DNA from: Pontederia crassipes
Taxonomy: Eukaryota; Streptophyta; Magnoliopsida; Commelinales; Pontederiaceae
Length of the DNA: 64,000 nucleotides
Direction of reading: 5' to 3'
Assembly: GCA_030549335.1 (NCBI GenBank)
Contig: CM060195.1
Span: 10,259,501 to 10,323,500 of the forward strand
Part shown: positions 45,363-57,754 of the stretch, piece after piece
Layout of the letters: each line of letters begins with the position of its first letter
How positions within the stretch are numbered: position 1 is the first letter of the stretch
Translations under genes and position numbers: made by a program
The notes under the pieces: model-generated
Told to the model about the DNA's origin: nothing
What the model saw: the letters and a program-made list of their open reading frames with translations, nothing else
Database searches by the model: none

Positions 45363-46889
45363 CACTACAAGAAAATCGTGATTTTTCGACGGATAATTTT
45401 CGACGGTTCTAAATCCGTCGCAATTTGCGACGGATTTTTCGACAGTTCCGTTTCCAACGGATTTTTTGACGGTTATGACCATCGGAAATAATTTATATTA
45501 TTATTTAATTTTTCGACGATTAGGAACGTCGATATTTTCGACAGATATCCATCCGTCGTAATTTCGGACGACTTTTTCGACGATTACGACCGTCGGAAAT
45601 AAAAAAATTAAATTATATATTTTTAATATTATTATTAAATTTTTTTGACGGATTTTCCGATGGTCACGACCGTCGGAAATGAAAAAATTAATTATATAAT
45701 TAATTATATTATTATTTAATTTTTTGACGATTAGGAACGCCGATATTTCCGACGGATATCCATCTGTCGCAAAATCCACCGCAATTTTCGAAGGTCATAA
45801 TCGTCGGTAAATGTATAATAATATCATATATAAGAGTATTTTATTAATATAAGTAGCGACGGTCCAAATCGTCGGTAAAGATCACCGACGGTTCGAACCA
45901 TCGGTAAAATAAAAAATAAATATTATATATAACTAAATAAAATAAAAATATTTAATATTTACGTTTTCGACGGTCGAAACCGTTGGTAATTAAAATTTCG
46001 TTATCCCACTTTTTTTTCCCTTTTCCCGCTTTCTTCCCACTTTTTTCCTTTATATATTTTCCCTCCTCCCTCTTCTCTCTCCCTCCTCCCTCCACTCCTC
46101 TCTCTCTCCCTCCTCTCCACTCTCCCTCTCCCGGCCGCGAGCACCGGATCGGCCTCTCCCGCGCGCCGGACGCCGGCGACTCTCCCACGCTGGACGCCGG
46201 CGACCCTCTCCCGCACCGGCGACCCTCTCCCTCGCCGGCATCTCTCTCTCTCTCTGCTGTCGGCCGGATCCGACCGTGGCCGTTCGGATCCGGCCCCCAG
46301 TGGCCGATCGGCCGCCAGACTGCCGGATCCGGCCTCCAACGGCCGGATCGACCGCCAGGCGGCCGGTTCCGGCCACCAGCGGCCAGTTCCGGCCTCCAGC
46401 GCCCGGATCCGAACGCCAGGCGGCCGGATCCGGCCGCTAATTTTTTTTATATTTAAAAAATTATTTGCGACGGTTGCGACCGTCAAAAGATCGACGGTTG
46501 CGATGCCCGTCCAAAGTTTCGACAGTTGCTACGGTTCGAACCGCCGGCCTTTTCCGGCGGTTGCAACCATCGGAAATATCGACAGTTCGGACTGCCGGCC
46601 TTTTCCGGTGGTTGCAACCGTCGGAAATATCGACGGTTCGAACCACCGGGGACTTTTCCGGCGGTTGCAACCGTCGGAAAATTTCGACGGGTCGAACCGC
46701 CGGGGACTGTTTCGACGGCCAGAACCATCGATATTTTCGACGAATTTTTTCAACCGTCGCAAATCCGTTTGCGATGAGCATTTTTTCGACGGATCGATTC
46801 TGACTGAAAAACCGTCAGTACGCGTTATCGACGGTTTTCGGGCTGATTACCGACGGTTCGGACCGTCGGTACGCGTTTTTCTAGTAGTG
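45363..46889 (+). mobile_element. CACTA-type non-autonomous DNA transposon 1
   Basis: The ends are CACTACAAGAAAA and, inverted, CACTACTAGAAAA; a TTT duplication lies on both sides (45360-45362 and 46890-46892). Three-base duplications and CACTA ends define the En/Spm group. Subterminal regions are full of short CGACGG / CCGTCGGAAAT motifs in both orientations, the usual place for transposase binding. No transposase is encoded; the 1527 bases include a roughly 320-base core very rich in G+C (46120-46440) with repeats of GGATCCGGCC. It sits within S3, at GATAACTTGT; the uninterrupted counterpart is at about 11427. Confidence 0.93.
46120..46440. repeat. G+C-rich repeated core of CACTA element 1
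   Basis: Short repeats built on CCGGATCCGGCC and GGCGACCCTCTCCC, preceded by a CT-rich tract (46060-46130). The start, CGCGAGCACCGGA, is shared with the core of CACTA element 2 (58984 on). Frames open by composition only. Confidence 0.75.
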
Positions 46890-47257
46890 TTTCATTCCAT
46901 CCATAATTAAATTAGATGAACCCCAACTCATAGGAGAACCTTCCTCATTGATAGATAAACCCTTTTAGCCCTTAGTTTAGCATTTATAATTCAGTTCAGA
47001 TAACTTTCCAAAGGTCAAAAAATAGTTATCCTTTTTGCCAAAATTTTCTGTTTTTGCCACTAGAAGTAGGATTAGTGTAGATTGTCTTGGTGTGTCTTTG
47101 GCTTCAAATCACTGTGGATATGACATTTAGGATTTACTACAATTGACCTATGCACTACAGTAGAGAGTGAGTTAAGGAGTTAAACCAAAAATTGAAAAAT
47201 CTAAATTTTGACCCCAAAATCAGCAAGTTATCACTACACTCCTTAATACCACTATCA

Positions 47258-47262
47258 TTAAT
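47258..47262. repeat. Target site duplication TTAAT, right copy
   Basis: This is the right-hand five-base copy for solo LTR S3. Confidence 0.92.
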
Positions 47263-47762
47263 ATAGAATGAAAACTAACTAATTAGCTGAAAGCCCTAAA
47301 ATGGATTAACAATTAATTGGAAGCCCCCCTTTTGCTCCTCCAATGTCCTCTTTTATATGGCCTGGCATCACCATTTGATCCCCATTAGAAGCTTCTATTC
47401 CTTTTTATTTTGACACTTATCATGGTCCCCTCTCTTTGCAAAAAGATTCCTTTTTTGCTTTTGATAGCTTGCATATTTGTGGTCCCCCTTCTTTTCCAGC
47501 AGGATTGTTTGTCTTTACTACCTGATTTTGATTCTACAATGACATGAAAAACAAACATCAATTCTTCAAATGAAAATTACAAATAAGAAATAAAATAACA
47601 TATCAAATAACTCAAATGTGTAAGTGTAAGATAATACTATGGCGAGAAGACAATTGCATGTAGATTAGACATAATTATCAGAATATGAACATTTCAGGGC
47701 TTATATGCACATGAAGTAAGATGAAAAATAAGTAGAAATTTAGTATGATCAACTAGTGATCA
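47263..47762 (-). repeat. 3' LTR of element D, inner part
   Basis: On the minus strand this starts TGATCACTAGTTGATCATAC directly after a polypurine tract (47763-47776, CGTTTGGGGGTGTT on that strand). It matches 54600-55078, the 5' LTR, including the promoter region with CCATATAAAAG (TATA at 47350-47357). With 42832-43129 it makes an LTR of about 0.8 kb, far shorter than in A-C because the module region is largely absent. Confidence 0.85.
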
Positions 47763-49226
47763 AACACCCCCAAACGTAGTCTTTTTCTTGTTCTCAAGCA
47801 AAATATTCAGATATTAAGAATAAGAATTAAATCAAACAATTCACAAATGAATTCAGAATCAGCTCTTTAGAATCAAATGAGTTTCCCACTTTGCTAAGAC
47901 TCCTTGCCATTATTTTCAATTCTCAATTTCTAGCTAAGCAATCACAGAGGCTAAATCAAATTTAAGTCATGAAAGAAGTACTAAAAAGGTTGAACTACCA
48001 ATATCTTAATGAACAGATTTTGATGTTGCTTAAACATGTTAAACTTGACTTTTATTAATGATAATGCAAATAAACAAGTTTGAACCCTCATTTTTATTCA
48101 TGTTGGTCAATAGAATAAAAATCCTAGTTTTATTCAGTAGAGCTTCCTTTTTGAATGTGGCTCTCTTTATTCATGCATGCATGCAATTCAAAATATGCAA
48201 CTTTTCATTTTCTCATTTTCTTCATTTTTTTTCATTCTTTTCTATTCATGAAGTGAGTAGTTCAAACTCAAGTAAAGTTTAGATTCCTTAATTCAAAGAG
48301 TCAAGTTTTCCTATTTAACATAGTCGCAAAAGCCTTGATTCCATTCTAGACATCTTCTAATTTCTAACCAGTTCATGAGTGTAGTTTTACCCACAAAAAG
48401 AAAAATTTCAGCCGAATTGAGTTCAAATGCATTTGAATATGAGTGATTAAAGCAAAAATATTAACAACCAAATTAATGATTACTTGGTGTTGGAGTGTAC
48501 TAGCTGTTATACTAAAGAATTTTTACTTAATAATGATGAGCACAAATTATAACATGAGTTGAGATAAATTACAGTGATAATAGTGGTAATCTAGTTATAG
48601 ATATGATATTAACTTTTAAAATGAAACTAAAATATGCTAATAGAGTTCATAAACGCAACGGGTACCTCCCCCAAGCTTATCATCAGCACTGTCGTCAATG
48701 ATGAATCATTCAAACAAGGGAGAGGGTTGGGTGAGTGTTCAACTTTTAAAATGAGAGACAGACATGTCTTTCTACACTTCTTATTTTGGGTTCATCATTT
48801 CAACATTTGATATCAACAACGATAGTTTTTGATCAATTCTTCCAAGTGTTGAATCAAATATGCAATCAATTGAAGAATGATCAACTTATCAATCAATAAA
48901 ATGCAGTAAGGATTAAGAAATTCACTGAAATTGGCAAAATCATATGTGGACAACTGATATGAACAAGAAATCATAGTTATCATTATGAGCTAAGTAAGGA
49001 TAATTATGAAAAATCAAACATAGTTATCAGTTATCAATTGCATTTCAATGAAAAATCAAAGTTGTGAATTTAAAAGTTCTCCTTAAGCTGAAAGTCAATG
49101 GTAGATTATGTTCCTCTTTGATTTATTCTTGCAAAACAAAGAGAAATTAGATATAAAAAGGCTTGGGTTGCCTCCCAAGAAGCGCCCTACTTTAATGTCT
49201 TAGGCTAGACATTGTTACACTCAATG
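47763..49226 (-). other. 3' untranslated region and PPT of element D
   Basis: Minus-strand counterpart of 7686-9212. The pre-PPT hairpin is at 47782-47803 (one mismatch), AATAAA motifs lie near 48050-48180, and the conserved hairpin box is at 49160-49214 with a perfect CTTGGG/CCCAAG stem. No gene is seen. Confidence 0.75.
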
Positions 49227-50299
49227 TCAGTAAGGGAATTCATGTGGATTTGATAGTATGAGCACTTCCTTAGCTGGATCTTCTGTTGTGGGGTTGTACA
49301 ATTTTAGTCTTTGACTATTCAATTTGAAAATATCTAAATTTCCACTCTCAAGATCCACAGCTCCATAAGGATAAACTTTGTGAACTTTAAATGGTCCACA
49401 CCGTCTGAAATTCAGTTTTCCAGAAAACAATTTCAGCCTTGAATTGCACAATGGAATCAAGTCTCCTTCCTTTATTCCTTTTTCAAAATTCTACTATCAT
49501 GCCACATCTTTGTTCTCTCTTTATAAAATTCAGAATTGTGATAAGCATTGAGTCTGATTTCATCTAATTCATCCGGCTGAAATAATCTCTTCTATCAACA
49601 AGATTTCATATCATAGAAGATTGACAGCCTAATATGTCTTGTGTTTAAGCTCAATTGGCAAATGCATGTTTTTCCATAGATCAACTTATAGGGACAGATA
49701 CTTTTGAAACTTCAAATCTTGGGAAATGATATCTTTCAACAATCTGATAACAACTTTAGAGTCAACAGCAACTATTGGATTCCTTCAATCCACTCGGACA
49801 CATAATCAGCAGCTAATAAGATGAACTTGTATCCAAATGAGTTAGGTAAAGGTCCCATGTGATCAAATCCCCATACATCAAAGATTTCAATTTTCCAAAA
49901 TTCCATGTTGGGGCATTTCATTTCTTTTTGAAATTGTCCCTGCTCTTTGACATATATCACATCTCCACATAAACATGAGCATCTTTAAACAAGGAAGGCC
50001 AATAAAATCCTGATTGAAGTACCTTTTCAGTAGAGTGGCATTATCCTGAAATTCAGATTCTGGCACACATCTTCTAAACATTTCATTAGGGGACTTGTTG
50101 AATAGAAGTGGATCATCCCAATAGTAATCCTTGATGTCATGAAAGAATATTTTCTTTTGCTAATATGAGTCATCAATTGGAATGATTTCACAAACTAAAT
50201 AGTTGACAATATCAGCATACCATGGAGCTTGATTAGCTGAGATGGCCATTAGAAAATTATCAGGGAAAGAGTCATTAATAGGAACTGTGGGAGATTCAT
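49227..50299 (-). pseudogene. pol: Integrase of element D, catalytic core partly deleted
   Basis: Read from high to low coordinates. The connection IVNYLVCEIIPIDDSY precedes the zinc domain with DICQRAGTISKRNEMP, then FDVWGFDHMGPLPNSFGYK with the first core Asp. About 300 bases that hold the second Asp and the Glu in element B are missing here. The C-terminal end resumes with YKLIYGKTC-like and [17 protein letters not shown]. Many stops and frame changes occur. The enzyme cannot be active. Confidence 0.83.
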
Positions 50300-50923
50300 A
50301 ACCTCTTTCCAATCTACACAAATATTCAGCTACTAAGTTTTCAGTGTCTCTCTTGTCTCTGATTTCCACATCAAATTCCAGAAGTTGTAGAATCTATCTT
50401 ATTAATATTGGCTTTGATTCCTTCTTACTAATAAGATGCCTCACAGCTTGATGATCAGTGTATACAATAACTTTGGCTCCAACTAAGTATGATATGCACT
50501 TATCAAAGGCAAATATCACAACCAATAGCTCTTTTTCAATAGCATAATTGATTTGAGCTACATCAAGAGTTTTCCTAGCATAGCAAATAACATGACGCTT
50601 TTTATCTTTGGTTTGACCTAGAATTGCCCCTACTGCTTGATGAGAAGCATCACACATCACTTCAAATGGCAAGGCCAATCTGGTGGTTGTACAATTGGAG
50701 CTCATGTTAGAGCTTGCTTCAATTGGTTGAAAGCCTTCAAACATTCTTCATCAAAGTTGAATTCAGAATCCTTTGCTAACAACTTTGTGAGGGGTCTAGC
50801 TATCATTGAGAAATTCTTTATAAATCTTCTATAGAAGGCTGCATGACCTAAGAATCTTCTTATTGTCTTGACATTCTTGGGTGGTGGCAGCTTCTCAATA
50901 GCTTTAATCTTGACTTTATCCAT
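50300..50923 (-). pseudogene. pol: RNase H of element D
   Basis: Clear RNase [57 protein letters not shown] and [20 protein letters not shown], ending with NLVAEYLCRLE. The uninterrupted TDHQAVRHL here is what shows where solo LTR S2 cut element B. The connection domain FLGHAAFYRRFIKNFSMIAR comes just before. Frame breaks at about 50700 and 50394. Confidence 0.85.
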
Positions 50924-51830
50924 TTTAATTCCCTTGCTAGAGACAACGTATTCCAGAATAACTCATTCTTGAACCATAAAGTGACATTTCTCCAAATTAA
51001 GAATTAGGTTGAACTCCTTGGATATTTGTAGTACTTTTGTCAAATTCCCTAAACAGTTTTTAAAAGAATCTCCATATATTGAAAAGTCATCCATAAAAAC
51101 TTTCATAATGTCTTCAATGAAATATGAGAAAATTGACATCATACATCTCTGAAACGTAGCTGGGGCATTGCATAAACTAAATGGCATTCTTCTATAAGCA
51201 AATGTCCCATATGGACATGTAAATATCCTAATCTTGAGGATGAATTGGAATATGTAAGAATCCTGAATAGCCATCTAAGTAGCAGAAATTAGAATGCTTG
51301 GCTAGTCTCTCTAACATTTGGTCAATGAAAGGAAATGAAAAATGATCCTTATTGTCTTGTTTAATTTCCTGAAATCAATGCACATTCTCCATCCCGTCAT
51401 TGGTCTAGTAGAAATCAACTCATTAGAATCAGATTTCACAATTGTGATTCCACCTTTCTTTGGCACCACTTAAATTGGACTAACCAATTCACAATGTGAA
51501 ATTGAATATATGATTCCAGCATTCAAAAGCTTTAGCACTTTTTTCTTCACAACTTCTTTTATAATTAGATTCAATCTTCTTTGGCATTCAATTGTGGGCT
51601 TATAGTTGTCTACCATGGAAATTCTATGCATGCAAATTGAGGGGTTGATTCCTTTGATATCATCAATTGAATACCCACTTACTTTCTTATATAGCTTCAG
51701 TCTTTTCAATAGCTCTTGAACTTGACTTTGGGGTAACTTGACATTGATTATCACTGAATATGTAGAGTTCTCCCCTAGAAAATCATACTTCAGATTGCTG
51801 GGAAGTGGCTTCAACTCCAACTTGAAAAAA
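50924..51830 (-). pseudogene. pol: Reverse transcriptase of element D
   Basis: The N-terminal linker LPSNLKYDFLGENSTYSVII and VVKKKVLKLLNAGIIYSIS are followed by a stop at about 51470. Then come the palm motifs TCPYGTFAYRRMPFSLCNAP and the catalytic FMDD at 51086-51097 (VFMDDFSIYGDSF), ending NLILNLEKCHFMVQE. FMDDFSIYG supports the Athila lineage. Frameshifts between 51274 and 51470 break the fingers. Confidence 0.85.
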
Positions 51831-51951
51831 TTCTCCTTTGTAAAGCCTATCTTAGCTTCAGTAGTGAAAACTTCTTGAACTACATTCTTAATTTCTGATT
51901 TCTCTACTAATTTAGTTTAATCCATAATAGAATGGCAAGCCTTAACTTCAG

Positions 51952-52560
51952 GATCATCTAATCCTTCAAATGATCAAACATGAAACATCTTTGTAAAGGA
52001 TCTTTAATTGGAATTATTGTAGAGACTTGTTTGACTAGTTGGTTAATTTGCCTATCTTCAAGGTCTTCATGTTGAAAATTAGGACTGCTGATAATTTGAG
52101 CTAGATTGAATTCTATCTTGTCTTCTCCAATCTGAAACATCAATCTTCTTTCTTTGACATCAATTATAGCTCTTACAATAGCTAAGAAAGGTTTACTCAA
52201 CAGAATTGGAGTATTCAATTCTTCATCCATATCAAGAACAATAAAATCCACAGGAATGTAAAACTTTCCAACCTTCAATGGTATGTTTTCAAAGATTTCA
52301 TGTGGGTACTTGATTGATCTATCAGCTACCTGTAAACACTTATTAGCGGACTTCAAATCTCCAACTTCTAATTTTCTGCATAGTGATAGTGGAATAACAG
52401 GCTCCTAAGTTACACATAGCCCTTTAAATCTTCCTATTTTCAATTTCACAAGGAATTGAAAAACTTCTTGGATCCTTCGATTTTGGAGGGAGTTTATTCT
52501 GAATTATAGCTGAGGCTTCTTCAGTTAAGGCTATAGTCTCATACTCCATAATCATTCACT
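51952..52560 (-). pseudogene. Protease of element D
   Basis: The best-kept part is VGKFYIPVDFIVLDMDEELN, TPILLSKPFLAIVRA and FQIGEDKIEFNLAQIISS, ending CFMFDHLKD. The N-terminal part with the active site (about 52370-52500) is broken by frame changes, though FSIPCEIEN is still readable. It matches A and B proteases in order and length. Confidence 0.8.
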
Positions 52561-54168
52561 TATTAGTCAGGATCTCTTTAAGAAACTTGGCATAGGATGA
52601 CATTTCCTAAATGGCTTCAACAAATGGCACATTAATGTATATCTTTTTTAGAATTTCCAGAAATCTGCCATATTGTTGATCTTATTTAGATTCTGTGGGA
52701 ATGGTACAGGTTGATAAAACCTTACATTGACTTCCTCTTGTGTGTTTCTAGTCTTGTTTTCAACTGCAATTTCTTCCAAAGGCTTTTCTAGTGTTGTTGA
52801 TGTTTGATTGACTCTAGCTAAATTGTCTTCAACAGGCTTCATTGGTTCTTCAATAACTCCACCATTTCTGAGTTGAACAGCTTGCACCTGCTCTTTTGGA
52901 TTCATTTCTGGTTGTCCTAGTAAAATCCTTGCAGTTCTAGTTGAAGTAATACCTTGCTGAATTATCTAAGCATTTAAGTTTTCAATTTGAGAAACAAATT
53001 TCTGCATGACTTTATCTTGTCTTTTTCTATCTTTCGATTCCTCTTTCTCTTGTCTTTGTCTAGCTTCATCATTCTTCTCTTGATTCTTCAACAATGCTTC
53101 CAGAACCTCTTGGAGCTTGGGTTAGTTGCTCATATGGTGGCCTTTGTTGTACGCTAGATTAATTATATGGAGGTGGTTGATTCTTGGGCACAATCTTGGG
53201 TTGCCAAGTGGAATTCTCAACTGGTAGGCTTGATAGTGATTTTCCTTGTATGAAAAATAAGAATGATTTCTATTCTTAAGAGTATAATACTCAGGAGGAG
53301 GCTTCACACCGTAATTCACAACTGCATTGACTTAATCAATAGCTTGCTCATATTGTTGCATAATCAAATTGCAATTTTCTGTTACATGTCCCTGATTTTC
53401 ACAAACATCACATCTAATTTCAATGGTAGTTATATTGTTCACCTTTTGTGATAGGTTAAGCTTCTCCAAGGCTTTTTGTAGAGCTTCCTCAACTTGGACA
53501 GAAATAGTCTCCCTATTGTTAACTTGATTATCAGATTGTGGCCTTCTTGTTCTGTCATGAGTTAGGAAATGATGATTCATAGCAATGTTCTCTATCAGTT
53601 GATATGCCTCGTCAATGTTCTTAGAAGCAAAAATTCCACCAGCAACAGTGTCCAAGGCTACTTTGAAAGAATAATTCAGTTCTTTGTGGAAGTAGTTCAT
53701 CAATTGTCATTTCTCAAATTCATGGTGTGAATATGCCCTCTGCAAACTTTGAAGTCTTTGCCAAGTATCATAGATGTTCTCCTGATCAAATTGATAGAAT
53801 CTAGCAATTTGATCTCTATAGTTGTTAGTCTTGTTGGGAGGAAATAATTTCACAATTGAATCTCAAGTTGCAATTTCTTCAGAAGTGAGAGACATGTACC
53901 AAATCTTGGCTCTATCCTTGAGTGAAAATGGGAACAATCTCATGTAGACAATATTCATGGGAGTGTTGTGAAAGTGAATAGTACTGCATATCTCCTTGAA
54001 ATTATCAATATGCAAAGCTAGATCTTCAGTACCTAGTCCTGCAAAACTAATGTTGCCTAATCATGGTGACTAGAGCTAATTTAACCCAAACGTAGCAGCA
54101 GGTGCAAGGCCTCCATCAACTGGTTGTTCTAGTGAATAAGAATCTTTCAATGTTCTTGGAGTAGCCAT
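52561..54168 (-). pseudogene. gag: gag of element D
   Basis: The frame starts with ATG at 54168-54166, MATPRTLKDSYSLEQPVDGG, close to the A gag start. The capsid part around 53700-54000 has several breaks. MMNYFHKELNYSFKVALDTV is followed by a CCHC knuckle CDVCENQGHVTENC (about 53380-53420). A Pro/Gln-rich linker and VPFPQNLNKINNMADFWKF complete it. This is the only Athila gag in the window with its natural start and leader still adjacent, although it is full of stops. Confidence 0.82.
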
Positions 54169-54282
54169 GACTCGATTGTTTTCAGTGTCTTGATTGTTTA
54201 TCTCTTCTTCAAATATTCTTCTTCATTCTGCTTCTCTTTGCAATATCCTTCTCCTATTGAATCTTCTTTCTGCTTCTTTCTG
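54169..54282 (-). other. Remnant leader of element D; primer site deleted
   Basis: AAGAAG-rich leader like that of element A. It joins the LTR directly at about 54282; no TGGCGCC primer site is present, so the LTR end, primer site and leader start were deleted together. Confidence 0.65.
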
Positions 54283-55078
54283 CTATGGATGGATTAGAAC
54301 AACTTAACAATAAAATTATGCTAGTTTCAACCTATAATAATTGCTCTCATAGTGCATTAAAAAAAGAACTAATGTCACACTTTAATATGAATGTTAGTTA
54401 GGTTGATTTAAAAAAGATTTCAACTGATATTAGATTATCATGGAACTTAGACTACTACCCAATCCTAAGAGAGCTAGGATTTAGCTCCTCATAGATGAAA
54501 AAAAATCAATACAAAATAGAGGAGGAACTGAACCAAAACATTTTAAAATATAAAAGTAGTAGAATCAGCTTGAAGTTTCCTCTTGGCTCCTCCTCCTCCT
54601 TCCTTCAGCTCCAAGGTGTAGAATGTAGAGAATGGTGGAAGCCCCTCTTTTGCTCCTCCAATGCCCTCTTTTATATGGCCTAGCATCACGATTTGATCCC
54701 CATTAGAAACTTTTATTCCTTTTGATTTTTGACACTTATCTTAGTTCTCTCTCTTTGCAAAAAGATTCCTTTCTTGCTTTTGATAGCTTGTAGATTTATG
54801 GTCCTCCTTCTTTTCCAGCAGGATTGTTTGTCTTTACTACTTGATTTTAATCCTACAATGACATGAACAGGAAGCATGAATTCTTTAAATGAAAATTAGA
54901 CAAATAAGAACTAAAACAACATATCAAACGGTTCAAATATGCAAGTGTAAGATAATATTATGCCGAGAATACAATTGCATGTAGATTAGGCATAATTATC
55001 AAGATATGAATATTTCAAGGATTATATGCACATGAATTAAAATGAAAAATGAGTAGAAATTTAGTATGCTGGTGATCA
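54283..55078 (-). repeat. 5' LTR of element D, shortened
   Basis: On the minus strand this starts TGATCACCAGCATACTAAAT and runs through the TATA site (54668-54675), the GAGGAGCTAAATCC box (about 54480) and up to TTCTAATCCATCCATAG, where the sequence breaks off. The final U5 part is missing. It matches the inner part of the 3' LTR at 47263-47762. Confidence 0.83.
54668..54675 (-). promoter_or_regulatory. Putative TATA box of D 5' LTR
   Basis: TATAAAAG on the minus strand in GGCCATATAAAAGAGG; the same site occurs in the 3' LTR at 47350-47357. Confidence 0.6.
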
Positions 55079-57754
55079 GATTTCTATGATGTTTATGTTA
55101 AAACTTTTCTTTTTTTTAGAGAGAAAGAGGAACGTCAAAACTAAATAATATATAAATACCTTAATTTTGGTGTTTCATACCCTGAAAAATATAAAACATT
55201 GTAAGGAAGATAGCATGACGGTGATAAATTGTTTTAAGGAGAACCATCTCCCGATATGAAAGAAATTGTTGAGTATCAATTAGTTCAAAGTGTTGGATTG
55301 TCAGTAGGGCTTGCTGAGCCTTTATCTGTAATTTTTGTACTGAGTCTATATTTCATATGAGGGTGTCTTTCCTAATTGAGTTTATCCAAGTGAATCAAAG
55401 GTCCAATTTTGTTGGACAAGGTTTGCTATATTGGCAGGGAAGATAGCTTGAGGTCAAGAAAGGAGTTGTCTAGGCGACAATGAATTCTAGTGAGCCCGAG
55501 CGATTATTACACCAAGTATAATTAAGGCTTGTGGGCTTTACATCAATCTAAAAGGTTTCTAAATATGCTAACAGATTTGGTTAAGATGAATGTTTTGCAA
55601 CCCCTCTTGTCCACCGACGACAAGAGGCAATTGAAGTCGAATTAGAGCTCAAAGAAAGTTCACTGAGCTCAGGGAGCACACATCAATGAACCCATTCCTA
55701 AGGTTTGGAAGGGGCTCGCATAAATAAATACATGATAATGAAAATTGAAACTTATCATAATAAATTGCAGCATGAAGGAAATTAGGTGAAGTGAGTATTG
55801 AGGTAACCCGAGTATCCTGCCCACGCCAAGGCAAGACAATACCTCCGGATATGCCCAATCCCTCACAGAAGTTACCCGCCCAAGTAGCGCCCATGCGACA
55901 TGTTTAGCTTTTACAGAATTTACATGGGACTCAATTAAAATTACAAGTTCTCTCTTTTGAACCTTAATATTGCTTTTAATCTATCTCTAATCTTGCATGC
56001 CAACATCTTCATCGGAGTGACTTGTTGCATTCCCGACTGCACGCTCCACGCGCATCGACCTGCCGCTACACAGAAGAGGAAACTAGTGAGGCTTTGGAGT
56101 TACTGACTGAGTTTTTCTTACCTCCGCCCTCGGGCTTCTTCTTGAAGACCAAGCAGACAAAGGAGCCTTTAGTCTTTGGAGCCTGGACTTCCTCTTCTCC
56201 ATTCGGATTGGTGGGAGGAGGTTAGCGTCGGCCAGCTCCTCCTCGGACAAGGCGCACTGCCCCCTTCGTTGGCATCAACTTGCGTAAAGCTAAGATTCAC
56301 CCTGGAGATTAGCTACTTATAGTCTGGCACCCAATGGAAGATGCATACGACAATTGATCAATATGTATCCAATTACCAATTGTAGAGATTCACACCCAAT
56401 ATATAGTATGTTGAATAATACAGTTACTTTGAATTACCCCAACATTATCATTAGCTCAAAGTTAACGACCGCTTTAAAAGGAGCTATTTCACATTTTGAG
56501 AAAGTTTTGAAGTGCCATTTAAAGATACAATGAATTGACTCATTGTTTTTCTTGATATATAAAAAGAGAAAACATATCAACTAATTTAAAGGCTCTGAGT
56601 TTTTAAACAAAAATAAAAGGCTACGCTAAGTCTAGAGCAAACCAAAAGTTCAGACTTTTTTTATAAAACACTAATAAAATATTATCTTAAATATATCGAA
56701 CAAGACATTGTACAAAGTTCTAATTCTAACTGCACTTATGTCATTTGATATTTATCGGAAAATTAAATTTGCACATTTAACAGACATTTTCTTTCCAATA
56801 AGCATTTTAAATCGTCAAAAGTTGCGTACTACTAATTGATTGTTATCTACCAGCCAAACTATTATTAATTATTTGATTTTTTTTTTTTGGAAACTATGTG
56901 AGCTACTGTTAGCTGCATAATGGTGATCATGTTAAATGTAACAGAAGTTTATCCAAAAAGAGCTTTACAAAATATAAGTTAATGCAAAAAGTTAATGAAA
57001 CGTAGTAGTAGAGCAATGTTGAGAGAGAGACATGACCAGGGATTCGTCTGAGGGGAGAGAGAGGGTGGGGAAACCACCGTCGTCGCCTCCTCGTAGTCCA
57101 ACCACTCCCTATTCATGCCATTTCGTATCGTTCGTTGTTGTAATATATTTCTTTTTCTTCGGTTGGATCCTTCTCTCTCATGAGAATTTATGATAAAATC
57201 TCTCACAAATCCTAAAGTTGTGTTCGGATAAAGTGGATATCAATGAAACCCTTTCGTTCTATTCAAATATGCATCAACAAAATTCTAGACTCTAATAACC
57301 TGGGAAAAACTTCTAAATTTATCAGACTAATCTTCTTTAATTAGCTAAAACTTAAGTGAAAATGATATGATATCCAAATACACACACATATGTTGTGTGA
57401 CATAAGAGCAAAAATTTACTTTGGATCTGCGAAACTTTGAAGATTGATTTTTAATAAGGCAAGCAATTGATATATGCACAGCATCTACCAGTGGGGACAC
57501 ATTATCAATACAGTGGACAAGCCATTTACGTGTGTGCAGAAATGTAGTAACTCTGCTGTTAAATTAATCCATCCATATAACCAGCAAGTCGAATGTGTCA
57601 GCCCAAATAATGTGTCAGCCCAAATAATGTGATTGGATTGTAATGACCAAACCACCAGTAATGGTGGAAATGACAGATCACATTTGGTAACACAATAATC
57701 AAGGTGATAAATCCTACAATGATTCAATGAGACTTATGATTAACTTTGAAATTT
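55079..57754. repeat. Tandem unit 2, right part
   Basis: Continues unit 2 after element D with GATTTCTATGATGTTTATG and runs to AACTTTGAAATTT, where unit 3 begins. Together with 42656-42831 it is about 2.85 kb. It shares with unit 1 the minus-strand open segment (55894 to 55649) and the G+C-rich patch (56030-56260). There is a stretch CACGCTCCACGCGCATCGAC (about 56039-56058) that unit 1 lacks but unit 3 has. Confidence 0.82.

Larger units (their letters stand above)
43130..47257 (+). repeat. Solo LTR S3 inside the 3' LTR of D, split by a CACTA element
   Basis: This starts TGATCACTAGCTTATCAC, ends AATACCACTATCA, and is flanked by TTAAT. Without the CACTA insertion (1527 bases plus a three-base duplication) it is 2598 bases, the same size as the four-module LTRs of A and B. 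It has four modules (about 44510, 44695, 44880, 45020) and a TATA-like site at 44157. It is inserted in the opposite direction to D. Confidence 0.93.

Noticed and set aside
45952..46803. Several long overlapping open frames on both strands
   Set aside because: They lie in the G+C-rich, low-complexity core and CGACGG repeats of CACTA element 1. Openness in many frames at once reflects composition; the peptides are Arg/Pro/Gly repeats.
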